Positions 16,628 through 27,041 are shown, numbered from the stretch's first letter. The stretch: 46,903 nt of DNA from SZUA-584 sp041656035 (GCA_964586785.1 CAZPHS010000014.1:1-46903); one strand, 5' to 3'. The notes: generated by a model not told the origin, from the sequence alone. Program-made: numbers and translations.

Positions 16628-17003
16628 CGCGCCATTCCTTTCCTTCCGGCAAATCGGAAAATTACTTTTCAACTATATAATCGCGCATATTTGGTATAAG
16701 TAAACATTGAAAAGAATAACTTAATTTACTGTTAATCAAATATTCTTATTGGTCATAGTTATGAAACATTTATGCTTTTGTTTATGCAGCCCAAATACAT
16801 AAAAAGCTCTTAAAAGCAGGCTTCCAAATATAAGACGTCAATTTTTTTGTAGTATAGAGATTTGTTGGGATAAAGACCCTGAAAGCGCATTCGGGGGTTA
16901 CTTTAATGCTTTGACTGTTCAAATAACGTGCCGCCAAAGGCGGCAAACCGTAAAAAATCGGCAGGGCGCCGGTCAGCGTCAAAAGCGCGCGTTTACAAGA
17001 GTT

Positions 17004-17032
17004 AAGCCCGCAAAACGACAGCTTGCGGGCTT
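17004..17032 (-). terminator. Hairpin downstream of the tRNA remnant
   Basis: A perfect 10-bp stem (AAGCCCGCAA / TTGCGGGCTT) lies just past the tRNA 3' end in tRNA orientation. A second hairpin, GGAGCA-TAGCG-TGCTCC (17034-17050), sits between it and the CCA. Together they look like the transcript end of the original tRNA gene. Confidence 0.55.
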
Positions 17033-17054
17033 AGGAGCATAGCGTGCTCCGACG

Positions 17055-17099
17055 TGGCGTTCCCGGCGCGATTCGAACGCGCGGCCTTTCGCTTAGGAG
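17055..17099 (-). tRNA. 3' half of tRNA-Arg(CCT): probable integration scar
   Basis: Read on the reverse strand this is tRNA positions 32-76 exactly: anticodon loop CTCCTAA (anticodon CCT), 3' side of the anticodon stem, 5-nt variable loop, a perfect T-arm (GCGCG-TTCGAAT-CGCGC), 3' acceptor strand CGGGAAC, discriminator G and encoded CCA. No 5' half precedes it: the nucleotides before the loop (TTTAAA side) do not pair with the anticodon stem. Tyrosine recombinases often integrate into tRNA 3' ends, leaving such a fragment at the far boundary. It is therefore not a working tRNA. Confidence 0.75.
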
Positions 17100-17130
17100 T
17101 TTAAACTGACGATTGTTTTCTGGTGTTGTG

Positions 17131-17147
17131 CAAGGCTTTACAAGGCT
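17131..17147. repeat. Direct repeat CAAGGCT next to the tRNA scar
   Basis: CAAGGCT occurs at 17131-17137 and 17141-17147, 10 bp (one helical turn) apart, about 30 bp inside the putative element end. This spacing is what integrase arm-binding sites often show. Confidence 0.35.
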
Positions 17148-17184
17148 GTGAAACCCGATGATTGCGTCAACCCACTGTAGGGAA

Positions 17185-17304
17185 TCAGAATACAGGATAT
17201 CTACCTTCTGTCATAATCAATCGGAATCTGATTCGCGTTCTTTGCGTTGAAATCTCCGTTGCGTGATGCATGACATTTTCCACGATCTGTTGTATGCTGT
17301 CCAT
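17185..17304 (-). CDS. Candidate 39-aa protein with very strong ribosome site
   Basis: A 40-codon reverse-strand ORF beginning MDSIQQIVENVMHHATE and ending TEGRYPVF. AAGGAGGAGGTGACCT lies directly upstream, nearly a full anti-16S complement. It starts 50 nt after the stop of the giant gene on the same strand. The N-terminal half is a likely amphipathic helix and the middle is Arg-rich (TQRTRIRFRLI). It may be a real small protein or the truncated start of a gene lost at the element boundary. Confidence 0.45.
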   Translation of the reverse strand: MDSIQQIVENVMHHATEISTQRTRIRFRLIMTEGRYPVF

Positions 17305-17353
17305 AGGTCACCTCCTCCTTAGTTGGTTGCAACCTATATTTCAAGGGCATGGA

Positions 17354-20300
17354 CTAATTCACAATAACCGTACATTGTGCGATAATACCGCTGCCGTCCT
17401 TTGCCCTGCATGTAATAATTACTGTGCCGCGTGATACGCCCTTAACAACACCGCTGGAGCTCACAGTTGCTATTTTGATATTGCCTGATGTCCATGTGAC
17501 CGCCTTGTTGGTTGCTGTGGAGGGAGTGACTATCGCTTTCAGCGTATATATCTGTTTTACTGCTATCGAAATATCGGACGTATTTAAACTGATACCAGAA
17601 ACAGGCTGCTTAACTGTAAACTTTTTACTCGTAGATTTCTTACTGCCATCCTGTGTCATGGCTTTGATCGTGACTTTGCCGCCGGCATGGAACGTCACGT
17701 TCCCGTACTGATCCACCGTCGCGATATTTGAATTGCTCGATGTCCATGTAACGGCTCTGTTATCGGCGGTTGACGGGCCAACCGTAAGTGGAATCTTAAC
17801 GGTGTTTCCCGCAAATTGTGTCGTTGTAACCTTCCCCATTTTTACGCTTGTCACCTTTTGCGGTAATGTTGTCATTTTGCAAGTCGCGGTTTTACCGTTT
17901 GCGCTTGTTGCCGTGATGATGCAGGTTCCTGTTTGTACTGCCGTCACCTTGCCTTTCGCGTCTACTTTCGCTACGTTTGGGTTATCCGATGTCCATGTCA
18001 CCATCTTGAAGTCCGTTGACGATGGGGTAAGCGATGCTTTCAGTTGCAGCGTTTTGCCTTTCTTCAGGCTGGCGCTTGTTTTATTCAATTTTATTGCCGT
18101 TTCATAGATCGGCGTAACGGTGATTGCCGCGCTTGCAATATATCCTCCGTCCTTTGTTTTCGCAGTTATGGTACATGTTCCTACGCCTATGCCTGCCACA
18201 ACGCCTTTGCTGGTGACCGTTGCAACTTTCTTATTGCTTGTAGACCATGTGACGGTTTTGGTCGTTGCGTCAGATGGGGAGATAAAAGCAGTCAGCGTCA
18301 CCTTGCCTTTTTTGGCTATAGTTGCACTTGTTTTATTTAAACTGATACCAGAAACAGGCTGCTTAACTGTAAACTTTTTACTCGTAGATTTCTTACTGCC
18401 ATCCTGTGTCATGGCTTTGATCGTGACTTTGCCGCCGGCATGGAACGTCACGTTCCCGTACTGATCCACCGTCGCGATATTTGAATTGCTCGATGTCCAT
18501 GTAACGGCTCTGTTATCGGCGGTTGACGGGCCAACCGTAAGTGGAATCTTAACGGTGTTTCCCGCAAATTGTGTCGTTGTAACCTTCCCCATTTTTACGC
18601 TTGTCACCTTTTGCGGTAATGTTGTCATTTTGCAAGTCGCGGTTTTACCGTTTGCGCTTGTTGCCGTGATGATGCAGGTTCCTGTTTGTACTGCCGTCAC
18701 CTTGCCTTTCGCGTCTACTTTCGCTACGTTTGGGTTATCCGATGTCCATGTCACCATCTTGAAGTCCGTTGACGATGGGGTAAGCGATGCTTTCAGTTGC
18801 AGCGTTTTGCCTTTCTTCAGGCTGGCGCTTGTTTTATTCAATTTTATTGCCGTTTCATAGATCGGCGTAACGGTGATTGCCGCGCTTGCAATATATCCTC
18901 CGTCCTTTGTTTTCGCAGTTATGGTACATGTTCCTACGCCTATGCCTGCCACAACGCCTTTGCTGGTGACCGTTGCAACTTTCTTATTGCTTGTAGACCA
19001 TGTGACGGTTTTGGTCGTTGCGTCAGATGGGGAGATAAAAGCAGTCAGCGTCACCTTGCCTTTTTTGGCTATAGTTGCACTTGTTTTATTTAAAGATATT
19101 TCCTTAACTTTTGATGTAACGGTTATTGTCTTGGTTACGGTTTTGGTGGTTATTTTGCCGGTTTTTGCGTTGGTGAGTTGATATTTGACAGTCACCTTAG
19201 CCTTTCCTGCGCCCACAAACTCCAGCGTATCTCCATTAACCGTAATCACTTTGCTGTTACTCGAGGTCATCGTTTGGCTGACGGCTCCGGCTACCTTTTG
19301 CACTGTCACCGCCGTTTCTTTAAATGCCTTTGTAGGGAGCTTTCCGGGCTGGTAGGAGCCAACGATGGGAGCCGCAACCATAATACTACACGTTGCCGTT
19401 TTATTGCCGTCGTTCGTTTTGACGGTGATCGTCGCCGTACCAACGCCTTTTGTCGTGACCAGCCCTGTGCCGGAAACGGTCGCTACGTTTTCGTTGCTGG
19501 ATGAATAAGTTACCGCTTTATTTGTTGCATTTGCGGGAGACACGGTAGCCGTTAGCTGCTGCGTTTGCCCAACTTTTAGCGATGCGCTTGTGGGGCTTAG
19601 GCCAACGCTGGTGACAGCTATCGTTGTCGGCGGAATCGGCTCATACGCCGCCGTTGCCGTAACCGCCTGATCCGGCATCGTGAATTTTGCTGTTGTGCTC
19701 ACCGCGCTTGTGCCATCGGCAAACGTAACGGACGGGCTAATATTCCACTGCTTGAACTGCTGGCCGCTCGGTGCTGTATTCGCGGTAATGGTCACTTCAG
19801 TGCCTGCCGCGTAATTGCCGCCACCTGTTCCGTTTGTGACGGTTACCGCATAGGTTGTCGGCGGAATCGGCTCATACACCGCTGTTGCCGTAACCGCTTG
19901 ATCTGGCATCGTGAATTTTGCCGTTGTATTCGCCGCGCTTGTGCCATCGGCAAACGTAACGGACGGGCTGATGTTCCATTCCTTGAACTGCTGGCCGCTT
20001 GGTGCTGTATTCGCGGTAATGGTCACTTCAGCACCCGCCGCGTAACTGCCGCCACCTGTTCCGTTTGTGACGGTTACTGCATAGGTTGTCGGTGGAATAG
20101 GCTCATACACCGCCGTTGCCGTAACCGCTTGATCTGGCATCGTGAATTTTGCCGTTGTATTCGCCGCGCTTGTACCATCGGCAAACGTAACGGACGGGCT
20201 GATGTTCCATTCCTTGAATTGTTGACCGTTGGGCGCTTCGTCTGCTACGATTATCACGACTACGCCTTCTGCGTAATCACCGCTGCCTATGCCGCCAGTG

Positions 20301-23300
20301 ACGGTCAAAGTATAGGAATCTTCGTTTGTGACAGCAGGCACAAAGTGCGCTAATATTGTAACATTATCACCCAAGCGGCTTTCTGATTGTACCGGCGAAG
20401 AGACGACCGCATACAGCGCGCTCACATCCACACCGGCGACTAAACCATCCAAATCGATAGTCAGCGATTGATTATCGCCCATAGCCATATCGCCTAAACT
20501 CTGTTCAAAAAGCACATCGCCATCCGCATCATCGGCGTGGATACGAAGTATAGCGTTTGTCTTACCGCCGAAGTTTGTTATAGTTACATCCGACATATAA
20601 ACGCCTTGATCAAGATAATCGCTGCTGTTTATAACAAGGTCGAATTCGCCCAACGTGAAATTCACAATATTGTTTGCACTATCATTTGCATTACTGTTTG
20701 GATTAACGGCTATCGTATAGCTTTCTGCCGATTCAAGCTGAGGTATATCAATGTTAATTTCAAGTTTTCCATAGCTTTCAGCACCTAAACTGCACGGTAA
20801 AGTTTCGTTGTATACCTCGTCGAGATGATCTCCAACAACCGTAACATCAACAGACGAAATATCCATTGTGCCCGCGTTTATAAGCGCAAGCGTAATATCC
20901 AAGGCACCTGTCACAGCCTGCCGCGAATCATAATCAACGCCGCTGATCCAGATATCGTATATTTCCGGAATAACAAGGACGCCGGTGAATTTTGCAGTGA
21001 TTGAAATGTCCGATTCAGCGCGGATACGGTACTCACTGTCCGTTGACAGAAGATTATCGGCCTTATTATACCAACCAATAAATGTGTCGGATCCATTCGG
21101 TGCGGCTGTAAGCGTTACATAATCACCAACGAGAACCTGACCTGCTCCTGCAACCGCACCGTTTCCATCCACCGTAACCGCTACAGAGAAATGTTCTATC
21201 TGGCCGCCGCTTAAGTCAATAGAGGGCGTTATTGCATCGCTTTCCGACGCGGTAAGCTGATAGTCGTTGCTGCCGCGCATTGAACGCATGGCAACACCTT
21301 CGATGTTCGGCGCCGTTCCGGTCAACACATCGCCCTCTGATACGGGGATGTCATAATAATTAATCACCCTGTCATATGCCGCGTCTTCCAAACTGTACTC
21401 GCCAATGGAGTAATCAACAAGCCCGTTATCAGTTGCGGTAACTTCAATGCGGTATTCCTCGTCCGGCGGCAGCGCTATTTTAATTTGGTTGTTTTCGTCA
21501 ACAAACGCGCCGATATAGCTGCCCGGGACTTCCTGAACAACATGATCGATGACTGAAGCAACCAAATTGTTACCGCTGTCATAAATGTTAACGTCAACCG
21601 GACATTTTATACCCAGCATTCGAGCTTTACCGCCGTTATAGCCTTCTATGCCTGTCACAGTATTCATCCAAGCATAGCATAATTCTGGGTAGTGAGCCTG
21701 TACAACGATTTGTGCAACATTTCCTGCAGCTAGTGCAGCCAGCGCTCCAGGAATTAACCCGAATTCCGTTATTATATGGCTTGCTAAAGATTGCAATGAA
21801 ATTTTCAATAAAGCGTTATCACTTAGATCAAAATTTATTAGCACTGCTTTTTGTAGTACATATAACAAGACCTGTGTTTTTGGGGAATTATCTGTATCAA
21901 GCAAAGATGCTGCTTTGTCCATTAAGCTGTCTAAAGTCATCCCCTGGTTTTCTATCTGGTTCACGTGGTTTACTCCGGTCAGTCGTTTATATATTGATTC
22001 GACTTGGCTTATTGAGGCATTATATATATTGCTTGACGTTGCGGCACTTGGTAAATACAAATTTACGCCATAACGCGAATAACCCCATTTTTTCATTGCT
22101 ACTTTCGTAACCGGATCAATCGGGTTAATAATGTTAAAGATATTAAAATATTTTTCTTTACTTTCCTGCGTTGACTTTGTATTTTGCGGGGTTTCGAATG
22201 TATAAGCGTATATATCTTCACGTTGTAGGCTTACACTTGTCTCACTGTTTAAAAAACCATCGTCTAATGATGCCGCAACAAGATTTGCGGTTGCGGCCCC
22301 CCTGCTGTAACCGCTGATCCATACCTTAACTTTCCCTGTAACTTTGTAGTCTCGAATATACTTTAATAGTGCAGTCTTAACTGTTTTAGCGGCATCAGAA
22401 AATCCCTTATGATCATTTGAACCGGTAATCATGAAGTTCCCTGCCCATTCTCTTTCGTATCCACCCCCTCTGATCGCGATTGCGATTAAAGTATACACTT
22501 CTCCGTCTTGTACAATGTACTTCTTTCCGAAAGCCGCGCCTATAGGGTTTTGTGTCGGCTCCGGCTTGCCTTCATATAGGCTGGTATTTATAGCGTTAAA
22601 CCCGGTTTCGCTCATTAAGGTAAATATATTATAACCTGCAATATAATGATGATAACCCTTATCATCAGAATTAAACTTCCAATCTGCATCACTTGCGTTA
22701 AATGCCGCAAGAGCAAGATTTAATGACATTTTCGCCAAATCATGTTTGTAGGTGTAACTGCTACCTTTAAAATATAAATCGCTGTATCTATAATCGTATG
22801 TTCGGTCTGATGCTTTATCATCACCGGGCAAAGATTTAAAAGTACCTAATTTCTCGCTTATTTCGTTGCCAATGTTCTGTTCTGCAACCACAATGCCCGT
22901 CTTTATCGTTTTGACTATTGCGCCTGTCGAATTAACTAATTTCAGATATACATCGGCGCCGGCAGTCAATGTATTCGCAATGTTAAGTGAAAAACTGCCG
23001 CTTGACGACGTATATTTTGTAATATTGTTCTGGACCAGCTGATATAATCCGGGCTTGTTTTCATTCCAGTTGGCACTAATACTAACAAAGTTGGTTGTCC
23101 CGGGTTTGGCATACGTTACTTTTTCGGCCAATACATTTTTCCCATCGACCATGACAGATGAAACATCTGCCGTATTGCCCGACCATGCTGCCGTGTTGTA
23201 TCCGTTCCATGTGGGCGTTGTCCATCCTGTTTTCCCGGATATATAATAGACCGTAAAACCCGGAGCACAAATGTAAAATACTTCACTTCCCATACTGGGC

Positions 23301-24458
23301 GCGTTGCCGTAAAAATAAGCACTGGTCAGGCTGGTACATTCAATAAACGCACAAGTGCCAATGCTCGTCACGCTGCTCGGTATCGTGATGCTAGTCAAGC
23401 TGCCGCAACCAGAAAACGTCCAAGTGCCAATGCTCGTCACGCTGCTCGGTATCGTGATGCTGGTCAGGCTACCGCAATTGGAAAACGCCCAGGTGCCAAT
23501 GCTCGTCACGCTGCTCGGTATAGTGACGTTGGTCAGGCTACTGCAAACGTAAAACGCATAATCACCAATGCTCGTCACGCTGTTCGGTATAGTGACGCTA
23601 GTCAGGCTGCGGCAATAGTAAAACGCCTTATCTCCAATGCTTGTCACGCTGTTCGGTATAGTAATTGAGCCAGACTTACCCTCCGGACAAAGGATCAGCG
23701 TGGTTTTAGCCTTGTTATACAACATCCCCGCCTCGCTTGCATATGCCGTGTTGGCAGCAGCCACAGTGATGGCAGTCATATTGAAGCAATACGTAAAGGC
23801 AGCATCGCCAATGCTCGTCACGCTGCTCGGTATAGTGACACTAGTCAGGCTACTGCAACCGAAAAACGCATAATCGCCAATACTCGTCACGCTGCTCGGT
23901 ATAGTGACGCTGGTCAGACTGGTGCAATACGCAAACGCATAAGAGCCAATGCTCGTCACGCTGCCCGNNNNNNNNNNNNNNNNNNNNNNNNNNNNNNNNN
24001 NNNNNNNNNNNNNNNNNNNNNNNNNNNNNNNNNNNNNNNNNNNNNNNNNNNNNNNNNNNNNNNNNNNGTATAGTGACGCTGGTCAGGCTACTGCAATGGG
24101 AAAACGCACCATAGCCAATGCTCGTCACGCTGCTTGGTATAGTGACGCTGGTCAGGCTACTGCAATGGGAAAACGCACCATAGCCAATGCTTATCACGCT
24201 GCTCGGTATCGTGATGTTGATCAAGCTACGGCAATACTCGAATGCAATATCGCCAATGCTTGTCACCGGATACCCGCCTAGAGTCTCGGGGATGCTCAAG
24301 TTGATGGCGGAACCAATATACCTTGTAATCGTCGCATTGCCCCCGCACACTGAGTATTCATAGTCGCCCGATGTCGCCGCAAGCGCCGTTAGCGGCAATA
24401 ACAAAAGTGTCAATACAAATGCAAGAAATACGGAAAATACTGTTCTTAAAGTTTTCAT
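17354..24458 (-). CDS. Giant secreted BspA-LRR / lipase-like / InlB / Big_2 surface protein (interrupted by assembly gap)
   Basis: One reading frame on each side of a 100-N gap makes a protein of over 2,300 residues. In order: signal peptide (MKTLRTVF to LTALA); BspA-type leucine-rich repeats of 23 residues (SVTIPSSVTSIGDYAF pattern; 24370-23200); a linker domain; an alpha/beta-hydrolase of lipase class-3 type with nucleophile elbow WISGYSRGAA (Ser codon 22304-22306), a possible Asp in INPIDPV and His in AHYPELCYAW; a CARDB-like region; three 77-residue InlB-like repeats; then about nine Big_2 Ig-like domains to the C-terminus. No LPXTG signal or S-layer domain is seen, so the anchoring mode is unclear. 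Start ATG 24458 behind GGAAGGATC. Likely an adhesin with esterase activity. Confidence 0.85.
17581..19086 (-). repeat. Perfect 753-bp tandem duplication (2 copies) coding three Big_2 domains
   Basis: Copy 1 is 17581-18333 and copy 2 is 18334-19086. The 251 encoded residues are the same in both, and translations in the other frames agree as well, so the DNA appears identical. A third TATTTAAA at 19087 marks the far edge. Such identity means a recent duplication or gene conversion. Confidence 0.9.
19625..20330 (-). repeat. Three InlB-like repeats of about 231 bp
   Basis: Near-identical units begin at about 19629, 19859 and 20092; each encodes about 77 residues with GQQFKEWNISPSVTFADGTS and KFTMPDQAVTATAVYEPIPP. 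The copy nearest the N-terminus is the most divergent. Confidence 0.85.
23350..24250 (-). repeat. 69-bp leucine-rich-repeat units
   Basis: CCAATGCTCGTCACGCTG recurs at 69-bp spacing (for example 23356, 23425, 23494), one LRR per unit. Interrupted by a non-repeat insert at about 23660-23790 that encodes the YASEAGMLYNKAKTTLI segment common in BspA proteins. Confidence 0.85.
23968..24067. other. Assembly gap (100 N)
   Basis: Exactly 100 Ns inside the 69-bp repeats of the giant gene. The round number indicates a scaffold gap of unknown true size, caused by the repeats; the number of LRR units is therefore unknown. Confidence 0.98.
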
Positions 24459-25100
24459 CGTGATCCTTCCAACTCCTGAGGGTTAATTTCAGGATTTCTA
24501 ATTGTAGACTTTATGTATATATGAAGTGTTTGTTAACCGTTATGTCGGAATTATAATATTGCTAATAAGAATAATAGAATTATTTCCATAGCTTGTCAAG
24601 TGCCCGAATTGCCTCATAAATATACCGTTGCCTTATAAAGAAATAACGTTGAGAATCCGTATGAAAACCGAAGGTTAAGAGGTGCGAATGACAAAAGTAA
24701 TATGAAAGCAAGTACGAAAATATCACAGTTTTGATCAGGCTGTTTCTATTAATGCAAAGGTTATTTCCTTTGAGTTAACTGAAACAAACAGTGGGCGTAA
24801 GTTTTTGGATACTACCTCGAAGCTCACGAAGCCAAGTGCAGGTACGTCACGACCGCAAAGCGCGAGCAATCAATGCCAAAGCACTAAAGAGCCATGGTGG
24901 GCTCTTGGCTATAACCCCCATGAAGAGATAATGATACTTACGCATAGTCAATATTAGGTTCCAAAGTGCGTCTCGCTCGTTGAGGGGGGAGGTGAATTCC
25001 TATGGGGCAATAGCCAATTGTCGCTTACGAAGCCCAAAAAAGTTATTGTTACGATAATCGGATATTAATCATAAAAAAGCATAAATAAATTGCCACATTG
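24459..25100. other. 640-bp region without a recognisable gene
   Basis: It holds the ribosome site and promoter region of the giant gene at its left and the GNAT promoter at its right. Between these I find only open stretches without starts (about 80 codons from about 24700 in one forward frame) and a weak hairpin (AAGAGCC / GGCTCTT at 24887-24906). If the tRNA scar marks one end of an inserted element, the decayed other end may lie here, but I see no second copy of the tRNA end. Confidence 0.5.
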
Positions 25101-25101
25101 T

Positions 25102-25130
25102 TTGCGTTTTTATATGCTGTTTGTTATACT
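25102..25130 (+). promoter_or_regulatory. Promoter of the GNAT gene
   Basis: TTGCGT (25102-25107), a 17-nt spacer and TATACT (25125-25130). Its position rules out the in-frame ATG at 25098 as start. Confidence 0.6.
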
Positions 25131-25157
25131 AACAAGAAAAAAACAGTGGGGACGGTT

Positions 25158-26288
25158 ATGAAAATTATTGTAGTAGAAACAAAAAAGCAGATGCGTGAAT
25201 TTGTTCGGCTACCATATATGTTGTTTAGTAACAACCCAAACTTTGTACCGCCGTTATGGATTGACGAAAATAACGCCTATACCGCCAAAAACAATCCAAT
25301 ACTTAAAAACTCAGATTTCCGGCTCTTTATGGCGCTTGATGATAATAACAAACCGGTCGGGCGCAGCGTCGCGTATATAGACCATGCTTTCAACAACTAC
25401 AATAATTCAAAAATAGGCTTTTTCGGCGCATTTGACTGTATAGACAATAAAAAGACCGCCCTTCTGCTTATAAAAGCAATTGAAGAATGGCTTTGCGGAC
25501 ACGGCATGGAAACAATACGCGGTCCTATTCATCCCGCCGCGGAAAACTGGGGCTTTGTGCTTGAAGGCTGCGCCGCGCCGCCCGTTTATATGTCTCCGTG
25601 GAATCCGGAATACTATCATGACTTTTTTGATTGCTACATGAAATCGAAAGATCTTTTAGTATACGAGGCGGATATGCAAAACGGCTACGAATTGCCGGAA
25701 CGCTTTAACGGTTTTTTAGAACGGTTTTTGCGGCGCAATCCGAGCATAAGCATAAGACGGCTTAACATGCGCCGTATTCACGACGACGCGAAAGCGATAC
25801 TTGACATATCAAACTGCTCCCTCGCCAATAACTGGGGCTATGTGCCTCTTGAATTATCGGTTATGGAAGATATGCTAAAAAAGCTGAAATTGATTGTCGA
25901 TCCCGACGCCGTTTGGATGGTCGAGGATAACGGGCAGCCGGTGGGCTACTGCCTCGGCTTTCCGGATATCAATATAATATTATCACGTACCCGCGGGCGT
26001 TTGTTCCCCTTCGGCTGGTATAAGCTATTATCCGGCGTTAAAAAGCTGCGCGACTACCGCCTTTTCGGATTAGCCGTTCATCCGCGCTGGCACGGTAAGG
26101 CGCTTGACGCGCTTATGTATATACACCTTTATCAGAATCTTAAAGCAAAAAAGGTGCGTATGGAGGCAAACTACATACTGGAAGACAATCTGCACATAAA
26201 AAATGCGCTTGAAAGGCTGGGGTTAAAGCGCACGAAGGTTTACCGTATATATGAGAAGCCGCTTATTGACGCAAATAAACCCGCCTGA
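25158..26288 (+). CDS. GNAT-fold protein (YghO-like family)
   Basis: A 376-aa protein read from ATG 25158, which lies downstream of the promoter; a longer frame from 25098 would begin within it. It resembles the roughly 370-aa acetyltransferase-like family containing E. coli YghO: REFVRLPYMLFSNNPNFVPPL at the start (positions 13-33), PVGRSVAYIDHAFN, KIGFFGAFDCID, GPIHPAAENWG and the C-terminal LFGLAVHPRWHGKALDALM, which is the likely acetyl-CoA loop. Substrate unknown. It ends 26 bp from the convergent YgjP-type gene. Confidence 0.8.
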   Translation: MKIIVVETKKQMREFVRLPYMLFSNNPNFVPPLWIDENNAYTAKNNPILKNSDFRLFMALDDNNKPVGRSVAYIDHAFNNYNNSKIGFFGAFDCIDNKKTALLLIKAIEEWLCGHGMETIRGPIHPAAENWGFVLEGCAAPPVYMSPWNPEYYHDFFDCYMKSKDLLVYEADMQNGYELPERFNGFLERFLRRNPSISIRRLNMRRIHDDAKAILDISNCSLANNWGYVPLELSVMEDMLKKLKLIVDPDAVWMVEDNGQPVGYCLGFPDINIILSRTRGRLFPFGWYKLLSGVKKLRDYRLFGLAVHPRWHGKALDALMYIHLYQNLKAKKVRMEANYILEDNLHIKNALERLGLKRTKVYRIYEKPLIDANKPA

Positions 26289-26314
26289 AGCTGCTGCCCC
26301 TGCCGCTCGCGGCG

Positions 26315-27004
26315 TTAAAAATCGACAAGCCCGTATTCCGATAGCTTTTTGTCGTAAAACCGCCTGTTTGGATACCGTTTTTCAAGCTCGCCGTAGAAGG
26401 CTTTCGAATGCCGCGTATATTTAAGATGGCATAACTCGTGCATAATTACATAATCAATAATACAAGGCTCGCATCGCAGAAGATGAACGGTTAAGCTCAT
26501 TGTCCGCTTTTGCGTATTTATACTGCCCCATCTGGTGAGCATTCTTCGCACAGAAAGCTTTATATTGCCGCAAGCCGCCAAAGCGGCAATTCTGTCGGAA
26601 AAAACAGCGCGCGCCGTATTTAACGCCCATCGTATAAAGGCCTGTTTCGCAGTCATATTATCTGGCACATAAAGCGTAAAGCATTCCGCTTCCATTTTTG
26701 CGCCCGCCCTAGCCGCGCGCTTAACCTTAAGCGTAATTCTGTTTCCGAGGAATAAAAATGTATCGCCGGTTTCATAGTATACGGGATAGCTTCCGCGCCT
26801 TTTTTCTTCTATCTCGTTTCGGCGTTTTATTATGCTTGCCGCGTTTCTCTTTACAAAATCGTTTATAACTTCTTTTGAAAGACGCACAGGCGCGGATACC
26901 GCAACGGCGCCGTCCCCCGATACACGGATTCGAATATTCTGCACTTTTTTACGTGTAATTATAAAGCGGACCAAACCGTCCGCCGTATTTAAAACCTGCT
27001 CCAT
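26315..27004 (-). CDS. YgjP-type zinc metallopeptidase (DUF45)
   Basis: A 229-aa protein with the zinc site MHELCHLKYTRHSKAFY (HExxH plus a third His) near the C-terminus, followed by YPNRRFYDKKL. The mid-region ARRML-type segment SVRRMLTRWGSINTQKRTMS matches the family's conserved RWGSC-like block. Family members are presumed WLM/YgjP metalloproteases with unknown substrates. The ATG lies only 7 nt after a TATAAT, with no ribosome site, so the message is probably leaderless. Confidence 0.9.
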   Translation of the reverse strand: MEQVLNTADGLVRFIITRKKVQNIRIRVSGDGAVAVSAPVRLSKEVINDFVKRNAASIIKRRNEIEEKRRGSYPVYYETGDTFLFLGNRITLKVKRAARAGAKMEAECFTLYVPDNMTAKQAFIRWALNTARAVFSDRIAALAACGNIKLSVRRMLTRWGSINTQKRTMSLTVHLLRCEPCIIDYVIMHELCHLKYTRHSKAFYGELEKRYPNRRFYDKKLSEYGLVDF

Positions 27005-27011
27005 AAATTTT

Positions 27012-27041
27012 ATTATAATGCATACGGCATAATATTAACAA
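27012..27041 (-). promoter_or_regulatory. Promoter giving a leaderless ygjP-type mRNA
   Basis: On the reverse strand TTGTTA (27036-27041), an 18-nt spacer and TATAAT (27012-27017); the ATG (27004) follows the -10 by 7 nt, at the expected transcript start. Confidence 0.6.

Noticed and set aside
16782..16982. 66-codon reverse-strand ORF left of the tRNA remnant
   Set aside because: No ribosome site and no recognisable or protein-like composition; overlaps hairpin-rich intergenic DNA. Probably chance.
17733..18860. Forward-strand ORFs of 124, 114 and 98 codons repeated inside the giant gene
   Set aside because: They are the opposite-strand image of the Big_2 coding repeats and are identical only because the DNA is tandemly duplicated.
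23350..24250. Regular 69-bp repeats as a CRISPR array
   Set aside because: The repeats are contiguous, translate to 23-residue leucine-rich repeats in one long frame and have no unique spacers; no cas genes are nearby.
23850..24281. Reading frames running through the N gap
   Set aside because: Translation through Ns is meaningless; the gap size is arbitrary, so frame continuity across it cannot be used.
25098..25157. 20-codon N-terminal extension of the GNAT gene
   Set aside because: The -35 and -10 boxes (25102-25130) lie within it, so it cannot be in the mRNA from that promoter.
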